A stretch of 64,000 nucleotides of DNA. It comes from Thalassospira profundimaris. Lineage in GTDB: Bacteria; Pseudomonadota; Alphaproteobacteria; Rhodospirillales; Thalassospiraceae. The position numbers and the translations under genes are program-made. Of this stretch, positions 9,243 through 16,791 are shown piece by piece. The stretch is taken from assembly GCF_003326675.1 (NCBI RefSeq), contig NZ_JPWF01000007.1, positions 124,001 to 188,000 on the forward strand, read 5' to 3'. The notes under the pieces were generated by a model. That model made no database searches. It was not told where the DNA came from and worked only from the letters and a program-made list of their open reading frames with translations. Positions within the stretch are counted from its first letter, which is position 1, and every line of letters starts with the position of its first letter.

Positions 9243-11114
9243 CTAGAACGGGATTTCGTAATACCAGGGTGCAAACAGGCTAAACGCAATCCAAAGCAGG
9301 ATAATCAGCGGCGTGCCGGCTTTTAGGAAGTCGACAAACCGGTAATGGCCAGGTCCCATGACAAGCAGGTTGGTTTGATACCCAACCGGGGACGCAAACG
9401 AACAGTTCGCCGCCATCACCACCGCAATGGCAAAGACATGGGGTTCCACGCCAAGTTGCTGGGCCATGCCGATTCCGATCGGGGTGAACAAAACGGCACA
9501 GGCATTGTTCGACAGCACATTGGTAAAGCCCGCCACAATCAGGAAGAAGATCGACAGGATCACAGGTGCCGGCGCGCCACGCGTCACCATCAATAACTGA
9601 TCAGCCACGAATTCCGCACCGCCAGTCAATTGCAACGCATTGCCCAATGCCAATGCCGCCGCCACCAGAAGAACAATCTTGCGATCAATCGCACGCGATG
9701 CCTGACGCAAATTAAGCGCACCCGACGCAATCATAAGCCCCGCACCGATGAAACTCGATACCATGATCGGAACGACACCCGTCGCGGCCAAGGCGATAAC
9801 GCCAAGGAAAATGGTCGCCGCACGACGGGCATGGAAGGGACGCGGCAAGGTACGCGTTGACCATTCCAGCAAAACCACATCACGGATGGTGCGCAGGGCT
9901 TCGACATCCTCGGAACGCCCCTGCACCAGCAACACGTCACCGGCTTCCAGACGGATTTCGGTCATCTGGGTGCGGATCATGCGCGAACGGCGCTGAATAC
10001 CCAGAACAAGGCATTTGTACTGATACCGGAAACCGATCTGCTCAAGGTTAAATCCGATCAGGCGCGACCCCGGCGGCAACATGACCTCGGCCAGAAGCTG
10101 GGTTGATTTCTGTGGTGTTCCGTCATTGTCGCCACTGACACCCGCGGCATCCGCATGCAGTAACCCCGGATCTTTCTGAAGGGCTTCGGTCAGGGCCTTG
10201 CGCGTGGCCGCCACCACAAGGACGTCACCCGCCTGAATTTCCATATCGCTTTCAAACGGCGGCAGTTCGGCATGTTCGCGGCGCACGATCATCTGAATGG
10301 TGATATTGGGCAGGTTTTTAAAGAAGCCCGCGACCGGACGGGTCCCGATCATCTGCGATGCCGGACCAACCGTAATCTGTGCGATGAATTGTTTGCCGCT
10401 GCTGTCAGGGTTGGCAAGCTTGCTGCGCATTGATGCCAGCGCAGGCAAAAGGCGCGGCGCAATAAACAGGACATAGACAAAACCGGTAATCGCAAGAACG
10501 CCGCCAACCGCGGTGAATTCAAAGAATTCCAGTCCCGGCATCCCCAGCTCGATCAGGGAACTCGACACCAGAAGGTTCGTCGATGAACCGATCAATGTCG
10601 TCATACCGCCAAGGATCGCAGCATAGGAAAGCGGGATCATCAACGCACTGGGAGAACGTTCAATACGTTCCGCAAGTGCCTGAATAATTGGAATAAAGAT
10701 AACAACGACCGGGGTGTTGTTCAGGAATGCCGACATCAGCATCACTACGAACAAACCGACGAAAATCGCAATTGACGCGTTCTTGCCGCCATGTTCGGTA
10801 ATCAGACCGGCTATATAACTGACCCCGCCGGTAAGCACCATCCCCTGCCCGACCACCAGCAGCGACAAAACCGTCAGCAATGCCGGGTTGGCAAAGCCCG
10901 ACATGATGGTGTCAGCCCCCATCAGGTTATCACCATCCGCATCAAGCAGCGGGAAGAACTCGAAAAACAGCAACAGGGTGGCAATCAGCGCCATGCTGGT
11001 CAGTTCAAGTGAAATGCGCTCCAGCCCATACAGAACAAGCGATCCGGCAACAAGCGCAAGGACCACCCACATCTGCAACGGCGTCGCAGAACTGGCGACA
11101 ACACTTTCGATCAC
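9243..11114 (-). CDS. SLC13/DASS-type anion permease with two TrkA-C domains
   Basis: This is an integral membrane carrier of the divalent anion:sodium symporter group. Of 623 residues, the two ends form the permease halves, with the family-type stretches FLNNTPVVVIFIPI and TLIGSSTNLLVSS in the first and FTNVLSNNACAVLFTPI with SPVGYQTNLLVMGPG in the second. Between them (about 215-410) lie two cytoplasmic TrkA-C/RCK-C domains, each ending in a GDVLVV or GDVLLVQG motif. That arrangement is typical of SLC13-like transporters annotated for sulfate or other anions. The substrate cannot be read from sequence. I chose GTG at 11114 (VIESVVASS) after GGGGTAG; an ATG at 11189 would add 25 residues of non-membrane sequence. 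Confidence 0.85.
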   Translation of the reverse strand: MIESVVASSATPLQMWVVLALVAGSLVLYGLERISLELTSMALIATLLLFFEFFPLLDADGDNLMGADTIMSGFANPALLTVLSLLVVGQGMVLTGGVSYIAGLITEHGGKNASIAIFVGLFVVMLMSAFLNNTPVVVIFIPIIQALAERIERSPSALMIPLSYAAILGGMTTLIGSSTNLLVSSSLIELGMPGLEFFEFTAVGGVLAITGFVYVLFIAPRLLPALASMRSKLANPDSSGKQFIAQITVGPASQMIGTRPVAGFFKNLPNITIQMIVRREHAELPPFESDMEIQAGDVLVVAATRKALTEALQKDPGLLHADAAGVSGDNDGTPQKSTQLLAEVMLPPGSRLIGFNLEQIGFRYQYKCLVLGIQRRSRMIRTQMTEIRLEAGDVLLVQGRSEDVEALRTIRDVVLLEWSTRTLPRPFHARRAATIFLGVIALAATGVVPIMVSSFIGAGLMIASGALNLRQASRAIDRKIVLLVAAALALGNALQLTGGAEFVADQLLMVTRGAPAPVILSIFFLIVAGFTNVLSNNACAVLFTPIGIGMAQQLGVEPHVFAIAVVMAANCSFASPVGYQTNLLVMGPGHYRFVDFLKAGTPLIILLWIAFSLFAPWYYEIPF

Positions 11115-11327
11115 GATAAATCTACCCCAGTAAAACCAGCTTTTATGCGGTTTCAGGTGCCATTCTTGATCGCAGCACCCTGCCCGCATTCGTCGTATTT
11201 TGTATTTACTTAGACGAAAGCCCTATAGCCCGGTCAATAAAAAAACGGCGACCAACCTGGTCAATGCGGATTAATCGGTAGATACATACCCCCGAGAAAC
11301 CGCCTGTTTTGCAGGGCAAAGACCAAT

Positions 11328-11360
11328 AAAAAACGGGCAACATATTTGCTGCCCGTTTTC
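11328..11360 (-). terminator. Terminator downstream of the PhzF-like gene
   Basis: AAAACGGGCA and TGCCCGTTTT form a stem around a 10-base loop, with A/T tracts on both sides. Confidence 0.85.
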
Positions 11361-11386
11361 AGAAATTCTATTCAATCCATCCCGGA

Positions 11387-12223
11387 CTAGGCCGGAATGG
11401 ATATCTCGCCCTTCAGATACAAAACCGCTTCACCTTTAAGATGAACGCGATCCCCGTCAATTTTGCAGGCAACAACACCGCCGCGTTTTGATGCCTGATA
11501 GCCAACAACATCTGCCTGACCAAGTTTTTCGGCCCAGTATGGTGCGACCACGCAATGCATATAGCCTGTCACCGGGTCCTCGTTGATCCCGATTGCAGGC
11601 ACGAAAAAGCGCGACACCATATCAAGCCCGGTCTTGTCACCCGGTGCCGTCACAATCACGCCACGCCCGGTCATCATCTGGGGCTTGGCCAGCACCGACA
11701 TATCGGGTTCCATGTCACGAACCGTCGACGCATTGTCATACACCGCAACAATGTCGGTATCCCGGCTGGCGACGACATATGAAGCAACCGGTTTCACGCT
11801 GCCAAGTGCGGTCAGAACCGCATCGGGAATAGCATTAGGCTTGACCGGCTGCTTGGGGAAATTCAGAACAATGGCGTCACCATCACGCGCGGCCGTCAGA
11901 ATTCCGCTTTGACTTGCAAGTTTGACAAGGTCACCAGCAAAACCAAGCTGATTGAAAATCACAAAGGCACTGGCAAGGGTCGCATGACCGCAAAGCGGAA
12001 CTTCAACCGTTGGCGTAAACCAGCGAATATGAAAGTCCGCCTCATCCTCTGCATCGCAAGGCACAAAGAACGCCGTTTCCGACAGATTGTTCTCCATTGC
12101 AATTTTTTGCAGAACATCGTCTGACAGCCAATCCGCCAGCGGGACAACAGCGGCCGGATTTCCAGCGAACAGAAGATCGGTAAAAGCATCGATCTGATAG
12201 ATCGGCAAGGTCTGGGTCGTCAT
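11387..12223 (-). CDS. PhzF-family isomerase/epimerase-like protein
   Basis: PhzF proteins have two similar half-barrels and catalyse isomerisations with an acid-base Glu; most members have no known substrate. The 278-residue protein shows the N-terminal pattern QIDAFTDLLFAGNPAAVVPL, the Glu region NNLSETAFF, and IRWFTPTVEVPLCGHATLASA. The C-terminal motif EDPVTGYMHC is also present. It starts at an ATG seven bases after AGGA. It follows the decarboxylase gene by 65 bases on the same strand and may belong to the same transcript. Its substrate is unknown and could be an amino-acid-derived compound, given its neighbours. Confidence 0.88.
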   Translation of the reverse strand: MTTQTLPIYQIDAFTDLLFAGNPAAVVPLADWLSDDVLQKIAMENNLSETAFFVPCDAEDEADFHIRWFTPTVEVPLCGHATLASAFVIFNQLGFAGDLVKLASQSGILTAARDGDAIVLNFPKQPVKPNAIPDAVLTALGSVKPVASYVVASRDTDIVAVYDNASTVRDMEPDMSVLAKPQMMTGRGVIVTAPGDKTGLDMVSRFFVPAIGINEDPVTGYMHCVVAPYWAEKLGQADVVGYQASKRGGVVACKIDGDRVHLKGEAVLYLKGEISIPA

Positions 12224-12288
12224 CTTGGTATCCTGAAACCGGAAAATCTGGCCTTCATCAGAACTTCGCCGCCCTGATGAAGGATATT

Positions 12289-13719
12289 TTAAAGAACCAT
12301 CTCGATCGCGTTCTTGATAATGGCAAGATCATGATCCTGGGTGCGCCAGTTGGAGAATGCTGCACGGAAGCCGAACCGGCCACCATAAATTGTCGGCGTC
12401 AAAAAGACTTTGCCCGTGGCATTGATCCGGTCAAGCAAGGCACGATTGTCATCATCACTGCCAAGCGATGCGAACATTGTGACATTGAGCTTGGGCTCGC
12501 GCAGTAATTCAAGCTTTTCATGGGACCGAACCCAGGCCGCAAGATCGGCTGCCTGATCACAGTTTGCGCGAACAATACTTGTCATACCCTCCCGTCCATA
12601 GGCCTTCATCGCCATCCAAAGCGGCAAGGCCCGAAAACGCCGGGAATTTTCGACCCCGCGATTGATATAGCTGTTGCCATCGGCCTTGGTATCAAGATAG
12701 GGCGCAAACGCCCGACAGCAGGTTTCAAGCACCGAAATATGACGGGTCAGGAAAATCCCGCAATCATAGGGCACATTTAGCCATTTATGCCCGTCTGATG
12801 TGATGGAATCCGCCCGTTCGATCCCGGCAAGAAAATGCGCCCGGCGATCATCAAGGGCCGCGAACAAACCAAATGCCGCATCCACATGCAACCAGGCCCC
12901 GAACGCCGCACAAAGATCGGCAATAGCATTCAGATTATCAAAATCGGTGGCATTAACCGTGCCGGCCGACGCGATCACGATTTTCCCGCGTGCATCGCTT
13001 GCCTCAAGCTTGGCCTTAAGGTCGACAAGATCGGTTTCTTCCGATCCCGGAAGGGTTGCGACCTTGGTGAAACTGTTCCGGCCAATGCCGGTAATCGACA
13101 GGTCCTTGACCATGCTGGCATGCGGGCTTGCAGCAAAAATTGCCAGATCAGGTAAGACGGACGCGCCATCGGCATCAACATTGACGCCAACGCGTTTACC
13201 ACACCATTGACGGGCAGCAACCAGTCCCAAAAGGTTGGAAACCGTCGCGCCAGTGGTCAAGACACCGTCAAAACGATCACGGGGCAAGCCGCCGATATCG
13301 CACAGCCAGTTAATGACCTGTTCCTCAACCGCCGCATTGACCGATCCTTCGGGACCGGTAGCATTCTGATCAATTGCCGATGCCAGCCAGTCCCCGGCAA
13401 GCGCAGCAGGCGTTGTACCGCCGGTGACAAATCCAAGATATCTTGGTCCGATTGATGCGGCGAGCAGCGGCAGAATTTCTTCCTTGGCTGCCCGCAACGC
13501 ATCAAGCGTGCCGCTTCCCTGCTCTGCCAAGGGGCGCGAGGGGTCAAAAGCAGAGAAATCGCGGCAGGTTACATCCATGTCATCCGCCCCCTGAACAAAG
13601 CCATGGGCAACATCACCGGTTTCAACCAGGATGCGGCCAAGCTTTTCAAGGTCTTCAAACATCAGATGACGTGCATCCGCAGTGGGGCTGACAGAGGCAC
13701 GATTTGAAGTGCGGTTCAT
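12289..13719 (-). CDS. Group II PLP-dependent amino acid decarboxylase
   Basis: This belongs to the family containing aromatic-amino-acid, glutamate and aspartate decarboxylases. The 476-residue protein has TTGATVSNLLGLVAAR (phosphate-binding region), HVDAAFG (PLP-stacking and ring-nitrogen residues) and ITSDGHKWLNVPYDCG with the Schiff-base Lys. The start at 13719 overlaps the stop of the upstream dehydratase gene (ATGA) and has a strong AGGAGAG Shine-Dalgarno. A longer reading upstream has Arg/Cys-rich, shadow-like content. The substrate is not deducible. Translational coupling with the dehydratase suggests that both act in one amino-acid pathway. Confidence 0.9.
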   Translation of the reverse strand: MNRTSNRASVSPTADARHLMFEDLEKLGRILVETGDVAHGFVQGADDMDVTCRDFSAFDPSRPLAEQGSGTLDALRAAKEEILPLLAASIGPRYLGFVTGGTTPAALAGDWLASAIDQNATGPEGSVNAAVEEQVINWLCDIGGLPRDRFDGVLTTGATVSNLLGLVAARQWCGKRVGVNVDADGASVLPDLAIFAASPHASMVKDLSITGIGRNSFTKVATLPGSEETDLVDLKAKLEASDARGKIVIASAGTVNATDFDNLNAIADLCAAFGAWLHVDAAFGLFAALDDRRAHFLAGIERADSITSDGHKWLNVPYDCGIFLTRHISVLETCCRAFAPYLDTKADGNSYINRGVENSRRFRALPLWMAMKAYGREGMTSIVRANCDQAADLAAWVRSHEKLELLREPKLNVTMFASLGSDDDNRALLDRINATGKVFLTPTIYGGRFGFRAAFSNWRTQDHDLAIIKNAIEMVL

Positions 13720-14678
13720 CTTTTCTCTCCTGAAAGGATGTGGGCGAAGTCTGCCCGGTCGATATTCGCCCCGGTCAGGATCAGGGCAACTTTCTTGCCG
13801 ATATTCCGGTCGCGATCCGCAATCGCAGCCGCGAGTGGCACGGCACCGGCACCTTCGGCAAGGGTATGGCACGAACTGAAATAAAGGCGCATGGCATCAG
13901 CAATCTGATCATCATTGACCGCGACAATATCAGCGGCCCCCTTGGTGATGATTTCAATCACCTTGGCATCCGGGCTGCGGCAGGCGACACCATCGGCAAA
14001 GGTATCGGCAGTTGATGTCTGGATAACCTTACCGGCAAGAAATGACTGGCGCACAGCATCCGCGCCGGACGCCACAACACCGACGATCTCGGTCTCAAGA
14101 CCAAGCGCATCCCGTGCCGTGATCAAGGAACAGATGCCCGACCCCATTCCGACCGGCACATAAACACGGTCGATATTCTTTACATCGTCAAAAAGCTCCA
14201 ACCCGTAGGACGCAACACCGCGGACCAGTTCGGGGTGGAACGGCGGCACCATAAGCGCCCCTTCGTTAATCGCATAAGATTGCGCGAACTCGGCAGCGGC
14301 CTGAAAATCGTCACCATGCTCGATCACCTCGGCACCCCATGCACGCATGGCCGCGTTCTTTTCAACAGAGTTCCCGTGCGGCACCACAATCGTCGCAGCC
14401 ATACCAAAACGACTGGCGGCATGGGCAAGACTTTGCCCGTGATTCCCGCGGGTCGCCGATACAATGCCGCGGTTGGGTTCCGAATGTTTGCCGATATGAC
14501 GACAAAATGTCAGTCCCCCGCGAATTTTGAAGGCCCCAAGGCGCGTATGATTTTCATGTTTGACATACAGGGACAATCCCGTCGCACGATCAAGCAACGG
14601 CCACTGGATCGTCGGGGTTGGCGCGACATATTGATGCACAAAATCGGCCGCATCGCGCAACTCTGTCAAACTGAACAT
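13716..14678 (-). CDS. Threonine dehydratase / serine racemase-like PLP enzyme
   Basis: This is a fold-type II PLP enzyme that would deaminate a beta-hydroxy amino acid such as threonine, serine or hydroxyaspartate. The 320-residue protein has the PLP-Lys motif HENHTRLGAFKIRGG near residue 50, SATRGNHGQSLA for substrate carboxylate binding, and a PVGMGSGICS phosphate-binding loop. There is no C-terminal ACT regulatory domain, so it resembles the catabolic or racemase-like short class and not the biosynthetic IlvA. It is the first gene of the overlap-coupled pair with the decarboxylase. Confidence 0.9.
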   Translation of the reverse strand: MFSLTELRDAADFVHQYVAPTPTIQWPLLDRATGLSLYVKHENHTRLGAFKIRGGLTFCRHIGKHSEPNRGIVSATRGNHGQSLAHAASRFGMAATIVVPHGNSVEKNAAMRAWGAEVIEHGDDFQAAAEFAQSYAINEGALMVPPFHPELVRGVASYGLELFDDVKNIDRVYVPVGMGSGICSLITARDALGLETEIVGVVASGADAVRQSFLAGKVIQTSTADTFADGVACRSPDAKVIEIITKGAADIVAVNDDQIADAMRLYFSSCHTLAEGAGAVPLAAAIADRDRNIGKKVALILTGANIDRADFAHILSGEKR

Positions 14679-14742
14679 TATGATTGTACCCCTGCATTAA
14701 ACAAATGAAGACAATTAATCAAAACAAACCAACCGGAACCGG

Positions 14743-14773
14743 ACGGAGACACGATGGGAGCACGTGCCTCCGT
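14743..14773 (-). terminator. Hairpin downstream of the DUF1127 gene
   Basis: ACGGAGACACG pairs with CGTGCCTCCGT with one G-U pair around a 9-base loop. On the minus strand a T-rich stretch follows about ten bases later. Confidence 0.5.
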
Positions 14774-14787
14774 CATACGCGGCGTGG

Positions 14788-15072
14788 CTAACCGCGTGGT
14801 GGCAACCCGATCCAGAACGGTTTTGACAGTTCTTCTTCAACATCCGCACGCGACAGACCGACATCCTTAAGCATATGATCATCAAGCAATTGTATCGCAT
14901 GACGATCCCTAGCACGGGATTGCAAACGCGCAAGAAAGTCAACCGCAGAGATGACCACACCAGCCATCGCCGCACGCCAGGTCGCAGGTTTAACACCCTG
15001 CTTGCCCGTCACCATTGCGCGATCGCTGACATGAATGTCGGGAAGCTGGATTGTATCGTTACAATTTACCAT
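14788..15072 (-). CDS. DUF1127 protein
   Basis: The 94-residue protein ends in a DUF1127 domain, LLDDHMLKDVGLSRADVEEELSKPFW, a short Arg-rich helical module abundant in alphaproteobacteria. In other species some members affect phosphate or stress responses and RNA turnover. I chose the ATG at 15072, six bases after AGGAG; the ATG at 15078 abuts the Shine-Dalgarno. The N-terminal half before the domain is not recognised. It is divergent from the MocR-type regulator and shares its operator region, so it may be under that regulator. Confidence 0.85.
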   Translation of the reverse strand: MVNCNDTIQLPDIHVSDRAMVTGKQGVKPATWRAAMAGVVISAVDFLARLQSRARDRHAIQLLDDHMLKDVGLSRADVEEELSKPFWIGLPPRG

Positions 15073-15113
15073 TTCCATCTCCTATCGGTTAATTGTCTCG
15101 ATATTGTTTTGTC

Positions 15114-15159
15114 ATTGACATTGTCATAGTGTCAATTTAAACATTGTCACCATGACAAT
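15114..15159 (+). promoter_or_regulatory. Probable MocR operator (inverted and direct repeats)
   Basis: ATTGTCACCATGACAAT (15143-15159) is a perfect palindrome with a 3-base centre that covers the regulator's start codon. ATTGACA (15114-15120) pairs with TGTCAAT (15130-15136). ACATTGTCA occurs directly repeated at 15119 and 15142, 23 bases apart. Such mixed direct and inverted repeats are typical of MocR/GntR binding sites, and the position suggests autoregulation plus control of the divergent gene. Confidence 0.7.
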
Positions 15160-16612
15160 ATGGCTCCCAAACATATCCGAGGCCGGCGGCCCTGTTTATC
15201 GACAGATCGCACAAGCCATTCGCGCAGCAGTTAAAGACGGCTCTTTGAAGCCGGGTGACCGACTGCCAACCCACCGTGACCTCGCCTATCATCTGGGCGT
15301 TACAGTCGGCACAATCACGCGGTCATATCGCGAAGCAGAACGATTGGGGCTTGTTGCCGGCGAAGTTGGGCGCGGGACTTATGTTCTTGATAACATTCAG
15401 TCCGAACTGGATATGGCGGCGACGGCACCGATCCCGCTTGCCTTTACCAATAATCTGGCCCAGATGGGCCGCAGGCCGGTCTTTGTGCATGGCGCGTCAG
15501 AAGATGACAGCGAAGATACCGGGCCGATCAATTTCCGCATGAATTGCCCCCTGCCCCCACAGGAAGGTCACATTCGCCAGACATTACTGGAAATCGCCAG
15601 CACCATGCCGATTGACGATATGGTGTCCTATAAATCGGAATACGGGGTTTCCCATCAACGCGAAGCCCTTGCACATGCTGCTGGTCGCGTCGGACTTGAT
15701 GATAATCCCGAACGTGTTTTGCCAACGGCGGGCGTGCAACACGGCATGACAGTGTCGCTTTTGGCAACTGTTCGTCCCGGCGATCTTGTTCTGTGTGAAG
15801 AACTGACCTATCCCAATCTGCGCAGCCTTGCCAATTTGTTGCAATTCCGTCTGCGGGGCGTTGCCATGGATGATCAGGGAATCATCCCCGAAGCCCTTGA
15901 AAATATCTGTCGCACACAAAGCCCGCGTGCCATCTACCTGATGCCGACCCTGCACAATCCGCTTTGCAGCACCATGGATCAGCAACGCCGCATCGAGATT
16001 GCCGAAATCCTGCGCAAATATGATCTGACCCTGATTGAAGACGGCATTTATCATTTCCTTGACCCGGACGCCCCGCCACCATTGTCGTGTTTCGCACCGG
16101 AACGCAGCATCTATCTGGATGGTGTATCCAAAAGCATCGGTGGCGGCTTGCGCGTTGGCTATATCCATGCGCCGGGCGAAATGATTGGTAAACTGGCCAG
16201 TGCCATTCGATCCACCTGCTGGATGGTATCGACCATCAATCTGGAACTTGTCACACGCATGATCATGGATGGCAGCCTTGGCCAGTACGAGGCATGGCAC
16301 CGTGACGAAGCCGCCCAACGCCTTGCCGTCATTCTTGGCACACTTAAGGGCTATGATGTCCGGTTCCATCCGACCAACTATCACCTGTGGCTTGAACTGC
16401 CTGATCACATCGATCCGGCCGAACTGGTCATGAATGCCGCCAATAGCGGGGTTCTTTTAACAGCCGCACAGCAGTTTTCGGTCGGCCCGGTGCCGCGCGG
16501 CTTGCGACTCTGTTTTGGGGCGGAACGTTCGACTGAGCGGTTGCGTCGCGGGGTTCAAATCGTTGATCGCCTTCTGAAAGGCAGCGAATTTGGCAATGCA
16601 GCAGTGATCTGA
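15152..16612 (+). CDS. MocR-type regulator: GntR DNA-binding domain fused to an aminotransferase-like domain
   Basis: The 486-residue protein has a winged helix at about 12-80 (PVYRQIAQAIRAAVKDGSLK, then THRDLAYHLGVTVGTITRSY). A fold-type I aminotransferase-like domain covers the rest, with a PLP-Lys segment DGVSKSIGGGLRVGY near residue 325 and YLMPTLHNPL before it. MocR proteins sense PLP or amino-acid adducts and usually control a neighbouring PLP- or amino-acid-related gene. Candidates here are the divergent DUF1127 gene and the dehydratase/decarboxylase genes beyond it. The start codon lies inside the palindromic operator, consistent with repression of its own synthesis. Confidence 0.92.
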   Translation: MTIWLPNISEAGGPVYRQIAQAIRAAVKDGSLKPGDRLPTHRDLAYHLGVTVGTITRSYREAERLGLVAGEVGRGTYVLDNIQSELDMAATAPIPLAFTNNLAQMGRRPVFVHGASEDDSEDTGPINFRMNCPLPPQEGHIRQTLLEIASTMPIDDMVSYKSEYGVSHQREALAHAAGRVGLDDNPERVLPTAGVQHGMTVSLLATVRPGDLVLCEELTYPNLRSLANLLQFRLRGVAMDDQGIIPEALENICRTQSPRAIYLMPTLHNPLCSTMDQQRRIEIAEILRKYDLTLIEDGIYHFLDPDAPPPLSCFAPERSIYLDGVSKSIGGGLRVGYIHAPGEMIGKLASAIRSTCWMVSTINLELVTRMIMDGSLGQYEAWHRDEAAQRLAVILGTLKGYDVRFHPTNYHLWLELPDHIDPAELVMNAANSGVLLTAAQQFSVGPVPRGLRLCFGAERSTERLRRGVQIVDRLLKGSEFGNAAVI

Positions 16613-16623
16613 CAATACAGTCA

Positions 16624-16675
16624 CCGACAGGGCAGATCACCCGAAGGCCAAGGCAGGAAATCGATTTCCTGTCGG
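16624..16675 (+). terminator. Nested inverted repeats after the MocR gene
   Basis: CAGGAAATCGATTTCCTG (16654-16671) is a perfect 18-base palindrome, and CCGACAGG (16624-16631) can pair with CCTGTCGG (16668-16675). There is no T-run, so termination is uncertain. Confidence 0.35.
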
Positions 16676-16693
16676 CATTTCAATAATTTCCGC

Positions 16694-16725
16694 AAGCAAC
16701 GCTTGACCGCGTGATTGCGTTGCTT
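16694..16725 (+). promoter_or_regulatory. Inverted repeat upstream of the Lon-like gene
   Basis: AAGCAACGC (16694-16702) and GCGTTGCTT (16717-16725) form a perfect 9-base inverted repeat with a 14-base spacer. It may be an operator or a leader hairpin. It overlaps the first possible GTG start of the Lon-like gene, which favours a later start. Confidence 0.35.
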
Positions 16726-16791
16726 CCAAGATATGCTGCGGGGCGCAAAATCCCCGATGAATTGTTATCTTGGGCAGCAGAAAGTCAGCAA

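Noticed and set aside
12289..13872. Longer N-terminus of the decarboxylase starting at 13872
   Set aside because: The extra 51 residues are Arg/Cys-rich and lie within the dehydratase gene; the start at 13719 has a strong ribosome site and the typical ATGA overlap.
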